This document shows positions 41,148-53,086 of a stretch of DNA of 64,000 bases, piece after piece; position 1 is the stretch's first letter; the number at the start of each line of letters is the position of its first letter. Location of the stretch: the NCBI RefSeq assembly GCF_947623445.1, contig NC_135241.1:22260501-22324500 (forward strand). The letters run 5' to 3'. A program made the position numbers and the translations under genes. The stretch is from Clavelina lepadiformis (lineage: Eukaryota; Chordata; Ascidiacea; Aplousobranchia; Clavelinidae). The notes under the pieces were generated by a model. It searched no databases. It was given only the letters and a program-made list of their open reading frames with translations, and was not told where the DNA came from.

Positions 41148-41454
41148 CCATACAGTTATAGTGTACCAGCAGGTTATACTTGAGCTCTTGCATGTAATTC
41201 ATTTTCATAAAATACGGGATTTGCAGTTAGTTTTAGGTTATTGTTTCGACTGTAAATCTGGAATCGATGCACTTTCTTAGTCCTTGCCATTAGAAAGGAT
41301 CTGGTATTGGTTGTTTAGAACTGAGATCTCAAAGTAGAAAAAACAAAGCGTTTGATTTTCCTTTACCCCGAATGATATCGGCCATATTCATAACTGACTA
41401 CATAATGAAAATTTGAATAGACTCGTTTTGTGCGAGGGAAACAAAACAAAAAAC

Positions 41455-41610
41455 AGATATCCCGAGAGGTTAGAGCGTTGGCCTCGCAATAATGCGGCCC
41501 ATGTTCGATCCCCGGTTGCAATGCTATTGGAGAAGGCAGTAACGTTGCTTGCACCAGTTCAGTGATCTTGATGGACAGTTCTAAATTCGGAGAATGCGAT
41601 AAAAGAAAAC
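41455..41610 (+). mobile_element. tRNA-derived SINE-like copy
   Basis: The head resembles a tRNA gene, with an A-box-like GAGAGGTTAGAGCGTTGG and a B box GTTCGATCC at tRNA-like spacing. The T-arm stem does not pair well and an unrelated body and A-rich tail follow. This is the structure of a SINE rather than a functional tRNA. Confidence 0.5.
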
Positions 41611-42254
41611 ACAAAAAATGTATTTGTCTAGTCTATGTAGGAACTTGCACGAAAAGTATCTCGGCAATCGGGGTTTCAGCGAAGAAGAATTATCGTTGAA
41701 TGTAACTCTCGCGAAGGCTTAACTCGGTGCTACCATACCATTTGCTTTAGCTTACCTTCAGCTTATGCATTGGACAGATATCTTTACTTTCTGTTTAAAC
41801 ATAATAAGTTTTGTTTTTCAGTTGCGAGCGCAACTGATTTAATTTACCAGCCCCTTCTTGCTAACTCAATACCAGACTGAAGTTATGTTTCATTTTAACG
41901 CAATGAAATTTGTTTTACTGTAGTCCGAAGGTTTAAAAACATCCAATTCCTATGTGTTAGAAGTTTGAAGTCAATAAAAGATTATAATCTAACCTTTTTC
42001 TCCGTATATAAGGTTAAGAAACTTCGTAATATCGTATCGTCTAACGCCATAATTGGGCTTAATCGATTCTTGCAGTTTTGTTCGATTTGACGTCATTCTT
42101 ATTCCAATGCTTTTCATTTTATTTTCGTTACAAACTTATTCCTTTGATGAAATTAACATGGGCGTCCGATTTGTGCAATGGCGTTATTTGCGGTAGTTTA
42201 GAAAAGAAAATCTGTCCTCAAGAGGGGGCTTCTGAGAAAAATTGCGCAAGAAAA

Positions 42255-42310
42255 AAGGAGTAGTATAAAAACGCGTTGAAGCGTGTGTATGGCCTTCAGT
42301 CTTCAGACTT
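42255..42310 (+). promoter_or_regulatory. TATA-type promoter candidate
   Basis: GTATAAAAACGCG at about 42261 is a strong TATA box, followed about 30 bp later by a CTTCAGTC start-like motif. An AAAATGTAGGT sequence near 42443 could be a donor. The downstream gene is unknown. It might be a distal 5' exon of MTHFR. Confidence 0.35.
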
Positions 42311-43935
42311 CGCCAGCAAGTAGTGGGTTTCTGTATTATTGTTTTCGCTTAAATAGTCAGACAACAGACAGCTGATAAGAATTTTTAGTTTGCAAATATT
42401 AGCCCATTTTAAACCCAAAGAGTTCTTTAAAGTCATAAACCAAAATGTAGGTGGCTTGCAGTTTTTAACACGCGTGTTTGGTGAATTTTTTCGTAATTAT
42501 AAAATCGCTTAAATTGTTTACGACTTGGGCCACATGGACAACAGACTAACGCACATGCTTCGGGAAGCTCGTTGAAAATGTTTTGTGCTTAAAAATGGTT
42601 TTAGTTTTTAATTAAACCACGCGGCAAAAAGCCAGATAATATGTGAGTGTTTGATTTCATAGTTTTTGTTCTGGGGATTTTCGCATGTTTGTCAACCGGC
42701 GTTTATATGTTGTTTATAAAGCAGTCTGTAGTTTAAGAACTAAAACAGAGTTAGTCCAATTTATTATATATCGAAGAGCAACACTCACTGAATAAACTGG
42801 TGAAAGAATTTGGAAAAAAAAAACAAATTTCCAGGTTAGATAATTATTACCGAACACATATCGCAAAGGGGTGATTGTGACACGATTAGCAAAAGTTGTT
42901 ACTTCATAGAGGAAAACTATTTACTTCATAGCAACAAGACGCTTGCTAGAGTAACTGAAAGGAGTTTTGTATGACAGATTCTGCATAGATAACCAGCGGG
43001 TGGCTAGTAAGTGAGTACAAGAATATATTGAGCGATTTTGCATCATCTTAAATGTGATGTATAGACGAAATTCAACAAGTGTATTTATTCAACTGTTCCG
43101 TAGCCTGTAAGCGTTGACATTATTTTATAGGCTGTTTGTGATAATTCATTTTATGGACCGCCTTGTTATAATAGCCCAAGTTATAACCCAGCAATAGAGT
43201 AGCATACAGTATCGGCGATGATACAAAACAAAGTACATATCATTCATTACCAGTACCCGGTTGCTTTACGTTTATTACTTGACGGTATACATTTTTCGAA
43301 ATCTTAAAACATATTCATGTGTTCAAATTAATGGCAACCTCACCAATCTGCTGCTCATACCAGCATGACTTTCGTTTGATGCAAGCCGTGGTGGTGTGTT
43401 TAATTTCATGCTTTTATTGTCACGTTCTGTGCTTTTTCTTCTATGACATCATCAACTTCGCTGAGCGTGTTGCAATGACTGACAGTGACATGCGCGACGA
43501 CGGCGCCACTGGGTAATTTCTTTACCACTAAAAACTCCTTTCACCACTTGATTCAGTTATACAGGCTAGCCGCTAGCGCTCATTGAAAAAGGATAAACCT
43601 GCTTCTGTATTAGCTCCCCTTTTAAATAAAGGAACTTGAATAAAAACTACGCAATAAGCTGACTTCCCTCTTTGACCGTGATCAGCAATTTGCTGGCACT
43701 TTACATGTTCGCAAACATGGAATCGTTGGAAATAGCTTAGGGAAATTACCGACCGCGCAACCACTCAGCAGGTTTCGCTTGGTGTCGATTGTTTCTGGAA
43801 CGATAGGTCGATGTTTGATTGCAACTTAGCGAAAAGTAAACTTACCAAGTACTTGTTTTCTAATATCGCCAGCCTTAGTTTCTTAGTTAGTTCTTTAGAC
43901 TTGTTTCACGGCTTTGCTGCATTGTACTTGTGGTA

Positions 43936-46900
43936 ATGGCGCGTGGGAACAGAGTAAACGAAGTGAAGGGCAAAGAACCTGTTAACTGGGAGAGTTTAGC
44001 CTCGCGTATAAAGAAGAGAATCGCTGATAATGATCCGTTCTTTTCACTTGAGTTTTTTCCACCACGAACTGAACAGGGCGCTGCCAATCTTATTGGAAGG
44101 TAAGTGCCTAAGGATTGTTAGTGGGCAGAAGTTATTTACAAGAAATAACTATTATTATCGTATCATGCATAAATAACAACTTGCTTCAATAACAATAACA
44201 TTGCTTATATTAATAAAAGAAAAAGTAACCAAGAAGAAAATAGATTGAATTAAGTTGAGACTTAGGCCTATGTATATATTTTTTATACTTACATGTATGT
44301 AAAATTTGCTGTTTTGTTACTTTTCAAATTTTTATACAATATGTGTCATGTCATGTTCATAGATTTGATCGCATGAGTCAGGGTGGACCACTGTTCATAG
44401 ACATCACATGGCATCCAGCTGGTGATCCAGGTGGTGACAAAATCACATCGTCAACAAAAATTGCTGGTACTGTTTCAAATTACTGTGGGCTTGAAACAAT
44501 GTTGCACATGACCTGCTGCAAACAAAGCCCAGAGACGGTGAACCGTCATGTCGAAAAGACAAAATCTCTTGGAATTTGCAATATATTAGCTTTAAGAGGA
44601 GGTAAATTGAATGTACTGTTCTGTATCGGCTATAATTACAATGTTTACTGTTAAATACAAACTATTTTTATGGTTAAAATTTAAACTGAGATTGTCTTTC
44701 TTGCTCGCAAGCTAATCTGATATCCTTGTATTTCTTAGATGCTGATGAGGATAACTGGACATTTAATGAAAACGGTTTCAATTATGCAGTTGATCTGGTC
44801 AAGTTTATTCGTAAAGAATACAAGGATTACTTTACTATTTGTGTTGCTGGTAAGTGTTTGCTTTCAGTTGAGCACCACAGATAAAAATTTCAACTTTTCT
44901 ATGAGCAAAAACATCACTGCTTGGAATTGAGATGTTTTTGAAATGCCACACTGTGGACAAATTTATTTTTGTATACTGATACTACATCACAGGTTATCCA
45001 AATGGGCATCCGGACTGTTCATCTTACCAGGAAGATCTTCGACATTTGAAGGAGAAAGTTGATGCTGGAGCTGATTTTATTATCACACAGCTCTTTTTTA
45101 CAGCAGAAGAATTTCTCCACTTTTTATCAGATTGTCGAAAAATTGGAATTACCTGTCCAATAATACCAGGCATTTTTCCTATACAGGTAATGTTGCACAA
45201 ATTGACTATGGTTAGGTATGCAATTACCAAGAGAAGAAATAACTTTGTGAAGTTATTTAATTTATCTAAACAGACTAATCGGTCTTTGGTCCAACTTACC
45301 AAACTTTCAAAACTTACAATACCTGATGAAATACAAAAAGTGATTGAACCAATAAAGGATAATGATGCAGCCATTCGAAAGTATGTACAACTGGATGTAA
45401 CCATCTAATGTACAGTAATTTGCACCAATATTATCATTTTGAAAATTTATTCATATTTCATGCACACCCTGAACCAAGTTGTCTTATTGTGATACGATTT
45501 TTTTTCAGTTTCGGAATCGATCATGCCACGGACTTGTGCCGTAAGTTGCTGGATTCTGGGAAAGTCCACGGCCTGCACATGTATACTCTCAATCTGGAAA
45601 CTGCCACAGTTCAAATTTTGAAAAACTTAGGTAGGAATGGGCATTCTGGACTTATTAAATGAGATGACGAATATTATTCTACAAATACTTTTCAAAGTTT
45701 TTAAACAATGAAACTTTGTTGTAGTTTTTTTGTATTTAAATTGTTTAACGAAAATATGCCGTACTGTTTGAGCAAGTAAAGTACAAATTAATAAGTTGTT
45801 TTTATTTCAATGCAAAATGTTCAATATTTCCATTTTTCCGGCAAACTGTATCGTATACGTTTCCGCACCAACGATAACTTTTTCTTTACGTTCATGCTGA
45901 CCGATTATAATTATTTATCCAATTTTTGAGCTTGCAACAATATTAACTCAAGCCGCAAAGCACGCCTTCATGAGACGATTTTCAAAAACCTCGTAGAAAA
46001 AAAACAACCGGTCATGCCCTAGGCGCGTGATCACTACGTTTGCCGTGAGTGGTGTTTCATGCACGATGCGCATGATCGTTATGCTCGACTGGTTGCAAAG
46101 ATAAAGAAGAGATAAAGGAAGCGCCACGTGCAGCATGCGTGCTTATTGCTCACATGCGGAGAGCGCAAAATGCGTATGGTTCGTTGGTTATTTCCCTAAA
46201 CACGTTTAATGGAGATCATTTCGGTTCCACCTGCAACTACCAATAAACACAGCTTAACAGAGCACCTTCGGGTATAGCAAAACCTGCTCTATAAAGCGGT
46301 TCCTCTATTGCACGATGAGAGCTGTCTTCATTACGAAAGTGGGTGTACAAAAGAAAAATGACATAAATTTCGACATCACGGCATTTTTTCTCATTTGCTG
46401 CGTATTCCTGCCGACCTGCCCTCAATTTAGTGTACAGGAAAAAAGAATTGGTAAATTTTCCAATGTTTAACATTTCCATTTTTTCCGGCAAACTGGATCG
46501 TAAACAAATACAGTACTTAAATTAGAACCAAGAATATAACAATCTTCTATGCTTAACTCATTACATCATCGCCATAAGCATAATGCATTAATGTTTACTT
46601 GAGCCGCAAAGTTAAAGGATACCTATTGCAAAACAATGTGCAGATAATTCATAGAAGGAACTGAAACTAATCATGCGCGTTTACAAAATGGTTTATTCAC
46701 GCCGCGCGTCATCGTTATGCTCGACTGCTCGCAAAGATAAAAAAGGAAAGCGGCGTGGCGTTCTGGTTCCATGTTAAGCGCCACTACTTACGCCCACTTG
46801 CGGAATTAAGTATTAAAATGTGGATTGCTGTCGATTATTTTCTTAGATCTGCAAAATTGGCGATTATTTTTATTCCTATTTGAACGACATCATTCAAACT

Positions 46901-49900
46901 AGATTGACATTTCGGATTCGATTTTTTAGGTATATGTAAACTTGGGTTTAGATCTTCTTTGCCATGTAGTCACGTACAGTTCTAACACTCAAACTATTTC
47001 TCACAAACACCGTATTTGATGATAGTTGTTGTGATTACCGGTAACCAATTTGTGTGTTGTGCTTGCAGGCTTATGGTCTAAGACTGTCCCTCGTCCTTTA
47101 CCATTCCAAACATCTGGTAATGCTGAACGCAGAGCAAACGAGGAAATTCGACCGATATTTTGGACTGACCGCCCCAAAAGCTACATCCACAGGACTATTG
47201 ACTGGGACGAATTTCCAAACGGTCGTTGGTAGGTCTTGTTTTTCCAACTTTGGCTTCATATTTGATAACTTTATTCCCAACCAAGAATGAAATGGCCTCC
47301 TTTACTTTTGCACTCCTTTATCAGGACTGATATTTGTGGAATTATTACATCATAATTTTCTCTATTATCTCATAATTCTTTCATACCCAGCTCTTTATGT
47401 TAGAGTACAAAAACCCAAATGGTAGACTTGTAGCTGTTATAATTTTCTAAATAAATAAGACGCTTGCAGTGAGCAAAATCCAGAGAAGCAAGCAAATCTA
47501 AATTAATTAAATGTTGCTTTTCCTATAGGGGTGATTCTGCTTCCCCAGCGTTTGGTGACCTCAAGGACTATCACTTATTTTATTTACGCTCAAGAACTGT
47601 CAAGTCTAAACTGCGCGACCAGTGGGGGCGTGAGTTGTTTTCTGAGCAGGATGTGTGGAAAGTTTTCCAAAACTTTATCACTGGCCATAGAAACGAGAAT
47701 GGAGTAAAAGTATGTTTTGTTTTCAATTTTGCTTAGTGTAGGTGTTTTGATTTTGTGTTAGGGTTTTAGCTCAGAACTAGTTATGTGGTTTGTTAACTTT
47801 TTGCTGCTAAAACTGAAATAACTTACAACTAAAACAGATTTAGTTTATTATACCTCTGTCGAAGTTGGCTAGCATTCAAATTTTGCCGTCACAGTAACTA
47901 CTGTAGTGAAATGACTAATGATGTTATAACATTTATAAACTTACCACTTGTCTTGTTTGCTGATCAAGTGATTGCGTAAGCAAAAATTGACCACTTATTT
48001 AACTTTTACCATTTTTGAAAAATTTTGTCATAACCATAAATTGTGACCTAACTATAAATTTTGATCAAATTTTGGCTTTTTAATATGTCAAAAAATAATT
48101 GCCTTAATAATAACCACTTTTTTGTGCAATAAAATTAAACCAATGACTAATTTAAGTTTATTTTCCGTTTCAAACTAATTTAGGTTACGGAAACCCCTTG
48201 GTGTGAGGATGGGCTTTCAGCAGAAACAAACGTTTTAAGCGAACCCTTGTCCAAATATAATGCTATTGGTGTGTTGACCATTAATTCACAACCAAATGTC
48301 AACGGAGTGCCCTCGACTCATCCAATATTTGGCTGGGGAGATAAGGGTGGTTACATATTTCAAAAGGTAGACTATTGTTGTATAAGTTGTTTATTACTTT
48401 TTTCTGGTATTTTTTATTCTGTTAGTTTGCTCATACAGTACAGTACTATCTGTGAAAGATTACATCTAGGTGGTCTAATGCATGGGTACCCCTAAATACT
48501 CCGGGTTAACTGGGTTTTCAAGTATTTCGGACATTTTTTCGGGATTCAGGTTTATGGCTCGTTCGACCTTTTTATTCAGCCTAATCATCTTGACTTGCAG
48601 ACTCATAAACACAGCTTTATTGTAATTAGAACTTTGTAGCAATTGGGTTCATTTGCCACTTGATAATATCCAAAGAGATACAGCCAACTCATACCTCAGT
48701 AGTTATTGCCAATTGTCGATTATATACAATAACAGGCTGCATAGACTTTGCAATTGTTGTGTCTTTTTTGAGTGGCACCGGCAAGCGAGACGCTACAGCT
48801 GATTAAACCCAGATGTAAAGCAAGTATTGCCCGATTTTAGTCGCTACTGTACGGCATTTTGCTGCAACATTGCACTACGATAAAGCAATACCATAAGTGA
48901 ACATTTTTGAACATATGGATTTCTTTGGTTAAGCACGTGAATAATTTTTCATCATTAATTACAAAACAAATAGAACCCAAGAAAACCCAGTGAACCCCAA
49001 GTATTTAGAAGAATCGGTCATCTCCAATGTCTAATATAATATGATATCATCTTTTCGACAGGCATATTTAGAATTTTTCATCAACAAGCGATATGCCAGC
49101 GCACTTAAGAAAATCCTACCTAAGTACCACCCCAGGGTGTACTACCACATGATTGACGCGTGTGGTGAAACTGACCACACTAACGCAGATAGAAATTACC
49201 CCAATGCTGTGACCTGGGGTGTATTTGCTGGAAAGGAGGTGCTCCAGCCAACAGTAGTGGACCCCATCAGCTTTATTGTCTGGAAGGTGAGAACATCAAT
49301 CAATTTTTTATTTTCTAGTCACTGGTGCGATGGGGACAAAAAATGACCTCTAGTTGTTAATGGCATACACTAATGCACGGGAAAATTACAAAGGATAAAA
49401 GGCTTAAAACGTTCATGAAAATAATAATGGTGATGGTATTAATTTGCTGATAACACTTGACACGGCCAATAAACCCAGACTGTGTAATCAAAAGAAATAA
49501 TATAGCAAAAATGAGGAATTTTTCAGTTGATTTTCCTCATTCAAGTGTCTCTAATATTCCAATATGATTACCTTGAAATCCTATTTTTCATTTAGGATGA
49601 AGCTTTTGCCTTATGGACTGAGAAGTGGGCAAAGATTTACGAGGAAGGTTCAGCCTCGAAGCAGATTATCCAGGACATTGCTGAAAATTATTTCCTTGTT
49701 AACTTGGTGGACAATGAATTTCCGAATGACAATATCTTATGGACAGTATTGGACGACATGTTAGCCACTGTAGCAGACATAAAATGTAATGGCAGTGTAA
49801 CAAATGGCGTTGCTGCCCAAGTTAATAATTCTAAAGAGCTTGTGCAACTAAATGGTGATTGTAGTGAATTAAATGAAGCAACGACTAAAAATGGGATTTA

Positions 49901-49901
49901 G
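43936..49901 (+). CDS. MTHFR: Methylenetetrahydrofolate reductase
   Basis: Eleven exons, 43936-44099, 44363-44601, 44739-44849, 44993-45186, 45274-45380, 45509-45630, 47069-47228, 47529-47709, 48184-48366, 49062-49286 and 49596-49901, encode 663 aa (human 656). The enzyme reduces 5,10-methylene-THF to 5-methyl-THF with NAD(P)H and FAD. The catalytic barrel shows [45 protein letters not shown] and IPGIFPIQ. The SAM-binding regulatory half follows a linker and shows [26 protein letters not shown]-like, [11 protein letters not shown] and FLVNLVDN. The Ser-rich phosphorylated N-terminus of the human enzyme is missing. The C-terminus has an extra Asn-rich tail. Intron 4 is only 87 bp, a multiple of three without stops. 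Intron 6 carries a duplicated repeat and intron 9 a MITE. Confidence 0.96.
45820..46850 (+). repeat. Two direct repeat copies in MTHFR intron 6
   Basis: Copy 1 (about 45820-46200) and copy 2 (about 46460-46850) share, in order, ATTTCCATTTTT(T)CCGGCAAACTG, AGCCGCAAAG, TCGTTATGCTCGACTG, GCAAAGATAAA and an AAGCGCCAC block. They are separated by about 260 bp of other sequence. The unit has no coding frame that I recognise. Confidence 0.7.
48492..49008. mobile_element. MITE with 28-bp inverted ends in MTHFR intron 9
   Basis: The 28-bp end at 48492-48519 (CTAAATACT...ACTGGGTTTTC) is matched, inverted, at 48981-49008 with three mismatches. The element is 517 bp long and has no transposase. I could not define a target duplication, so the family is open. 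Confidence 0.7.
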
Positions 49902-51155
49902 ACTAAATTTGATATTTTTAAATCAAAATGGAATTTGTGAGAAGTATATTATGGCATTGTATCTCTTATATTGTTTTTGTATTTCTAATTGAAACGCATT
50001 ATGTCGTCATAAACAAATTTTTTAGGAAGGTTTCTTATAACATAACTGTGTGAAATATGTAGTAGTAATATACCTTGAATAGAGTTCTGTGCTAGCTCGT
50101 TCATTATTTCTTAAGCCTGTGTATGTTGTGTGGTAGCTTTTGTAATCCAGTGTATTCATAAAGAGCAAAGCCAACAATATCGTTTTACTTGCCCTGTTTG
50201 CTTACATTGAAATATTGCTTTATCTATATCTGTGCATGATGTTATTTTGATAACTTATTTCTGTTTTGCCATTATTTGCCGGTATGTTTTGAGATATACT
50301 TGAAACACAAAGTTTTGTTAAGGTTTTGGCAAAGCAAAATTCGATTGGCTCGTTTTCTTTGTTAAATCTTCATGTACACAAAGCAAAGTAATCTTAAAAA
50401 GATTTTGTTATGTTTGTGATAGTGTTAATGGATTGGTGGAAAAATACCATTTTGTATACTTAAGACACGAATGAACGTGGTTGTTTAGCTTGTTTTGCAA
50501 TAATAGTTACAAGTTTTCAAGGTTGTTGAAGGTTGATTGCAAGTTGGTTGCCAATAGGGACCAACGAGTATCAATAATCCTGATGCTAGGGTTTGGTTCA
50601 GTATAAATTAAAACAATGAAAATTATTTATTAGAAAAATAATAGAAACTTCAATAATTTTAACTACCTACAAATGCTTCTAGTATGTTTAACTGGAATTG
50701 AAAATACAATGGCAAACAACATAATACAAAAATAGGCAAATTTTAATTTTTTTGTGATGAAAACTTCATTCAAAGTACAAGGGATCATGTCTAGCAGCTA
50801 AATAAGAAAAGCTTCATTGCTATCAACAACTATGATCAAACACAACTCATTGCCAACAATATTGCTGATCAATTTACCCTCTGTGACGTCATAAAGCACA
50901 CTGCAGGACATTGAAATAAATATTTGACTTAAAAAGGGTAAGCAATATATAAAAAGGTGAAATGCCAGTTTATACAGAAATACAATCCTCAGACTTCTGT
51001 TTGAGTAAATATTTTGAGTCAAAACAACTCACTATGCCATGAATGGAAATTAATGTAACTAGATATGTTTCTGCGAGGCCAGACAATACTTTTGTGAACA
51101 ATGCTCACACATGGTGAATAATTACTATGGCCGTTTAGTATCATCTGGAGTTATT
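49902..51155. other. 3' flanks of MTHFR and of the ERICH2-like gene
   Basis: The two genes converge here. The sequence is AT-rich with no supported coding region. It contains one TGACGTCA palindrome at 50884-50891. Confidence 0.5.
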
Positions 51156-52068
51156 TCAAGGTTTCCATATTTGCTTTTGATCACTTGAATGAGAAAAAAT
51201 TAATTTATTGCGCAAGTGTTTCGATCTGTCTTCTTCGTCTGATTCTGAATCATCTTTCCTTGACTCTTCACTCTCCTTTCCAGTTTGCTCCTCGTTTTCC
51301 TCTTCCTGCTCATCTTCTGAGCTCTCCTCCTCTTCGGATGAGGACGTCTCTTCCTCGCTGCTCATTTCAGCGAGCTCCTGTTCCACCTGCATCGACATCA
51401 CAATAATGAAAGGAATGAGTTGGATTTTGTTTTATTCTGGCTCGAAACAAACCTTCATTTTTTCTTCTATGGTATCCTTAAACTGAAGAGCTTCTGGATT
51501 CTTAGGCTCATAAATCAGGATCATTGTGCACAATTTCTTAGCATCTTCCCATTTACCTTGTCTAGTATGTGAGTAGAAATTTTTTAAATGAATTACCACT
51601 GTTTTATAAATAAACCAGTTCAAAATAAAAATTTCATGAATCTACACAAATTTTATTTTCATCAACCTGACATAGAGCAAAAATTCTCCCATAAGCTCAA
51701 GAGGAGCTTTAATTGGTTCTTCATCCTCTGAAGAACTTTCCTCGTCACTGGAATCTTCTCCATCATCATCTACATCACTGAGTTCATCGCCATCCTAAAG
51801 ATGGTTAGACAACGACGTTGAAATAAACAGTATTGTTAACAGTAGTTACCAGCAGTTACAAAAACCAAAGCTACAACGCAGCTACTTTTCATCGAGTTGG
51901 ATTACAGCATTCAGTTACCTCATTTATCCCATTCACGACAGATGTTTCCTCAACTTCTTTTGGACGATTGGAAATCATTTGGTCAGCAACCTCATCTGAA
52001 ACTTGAAGGTCTTTCAGGCCGTTTCTGATGTCAGCCGGACTCTCTTTACCACTGGATTTGGCGGCCAT
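51156..52068 (-). CDS. ERICH2: Glutamate-rich protein 2-like acidic protein
   Basis: Four minus-strand exons, 52068-51919, 51794-51667, 51561-51453 and 51386-51156, encode 205 aa. After an acidic linker the conserved core reads APLELMGEFLLYVR and then WEDAKKLCTMILIYEPKNPE. This helical, TPR-like segment is what suggests ERICH2. The last exon is a dense Glu/Ser run followed by a basic end (RSKHLRNKL). ERICH2 has no firmly established biochemical function. Phase is kept at all three introns. The ATG at 52068 begins MAAKSSGKES. The acidic runs are low-complexity, so the family call rests on the 45-residue core. The end of the last exon is the least certain part. Confidence 0.7.
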
Positions 52069-53086
52069 CTCGGCGTGACATTTGTTATATCAAAGTAAAT
52101 ATCTTTGTTGTAATATTATCCCTAAAAAACATAAATTGTACAATTAATAGCACAATTACGCAAAAAAGCGCACGAAATATACATGTCATTACCATTTACT
52201 TTAATGGTACTACGGTATCATGCTATATACTGCAGAGATTACAACAACAAAAGCAGTACGTATTATAGTTAGTATGTTATTGATTAGTGAAAATTTACGA
52301 TAACTTAAGAAACGTCTTCAAAAGTACAAGCAGGTTTTGCAATTTTGTTTTTATGTTACATATTCTAGTGAAAATACCCAAAGAAAACTTTACAATTAGG
52401 CTGTACATAAATCAATTTAATTATAACTAATCGACATTAATCAACAGTAATTCGTTGATATCACATGAATTTGACTACACCATCTGCTTACAAAGCTAAA
52501 TTGCAACACTATATAAAGTTATTTGTTCCTTTACTCTATCCAGGCTTACAGTGAACACTTAAGCACAGTGATTAACATATGAAGAAAGAAATCAAAGGTA
52601 GTAGGTAAGTTCTGAAAACAGATCATCAAGAAATTGAATGCGCTAATAAGTAATGCACTTAACTAAATTGGAAAATCAGAGCAAAACTTGGCAATTTCAT
52701 AAAATTCCATTTTAATTGTACTCAAGCTTAACATATAATATGTCTTTAGCACCACTTTAATTTATCGCAGCCTAAGAAGATTGGCACAATCATCTACTGG
52801 TTTAAATAAAAAAATAGACTATAAATTATCGTACTTCTACTGTGGACTGAAACAATTTAGAAAAACTGCAACTTAAAGTAATAATAAACATTTGGATACA
52901 ATTACATAGCTGTTTCCATGTGGTTTCATTCACATAAAAATAAACTATTTATTAATTTACTTTGGCACTTAAAAGCGTATTATAACCTACTTTATACATG
53001 GAGGAAAATAAAAGTAGTAATAGGTAGCAACAAGGTTTATAGACCAACAGGAATAAGGTTCATCACATGTTGAAGAGTAACAGCAT
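52069..53086. other. Spacer upstream of the ERICH2-like gene
   Basis: AT-rich sequence without a supported gene. It holds the promoter side of the ERICH2-like gene and the 3' UTR of the F-box/WD40 gene. A minus-strand AATAAA lies at 52953-52948. Confidence 0.5.

Larger units (their letters stand above)
40104..43935. other. Intergenic region between RBX1 and MTHFR
   Basis: No confident gene. It contains a G-rich run (41103-41147), a tRNA-derived SINE-like copy (about 41455-41610) and a TATA-box candidate (GTATAAAAACGCG near 42261). A short frame at 43319-43516 with a hydrophobic Cys-rich start has no recognisable family, and I do not call it. Confidence 0.45.

Noticed and set aside
41455-41530. 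Functional tRNA gene
   Set aside because: A- and B-box-like strings are present, but the T-arm does not pair and no full cloverleaf forms. A SINE origin fits better.
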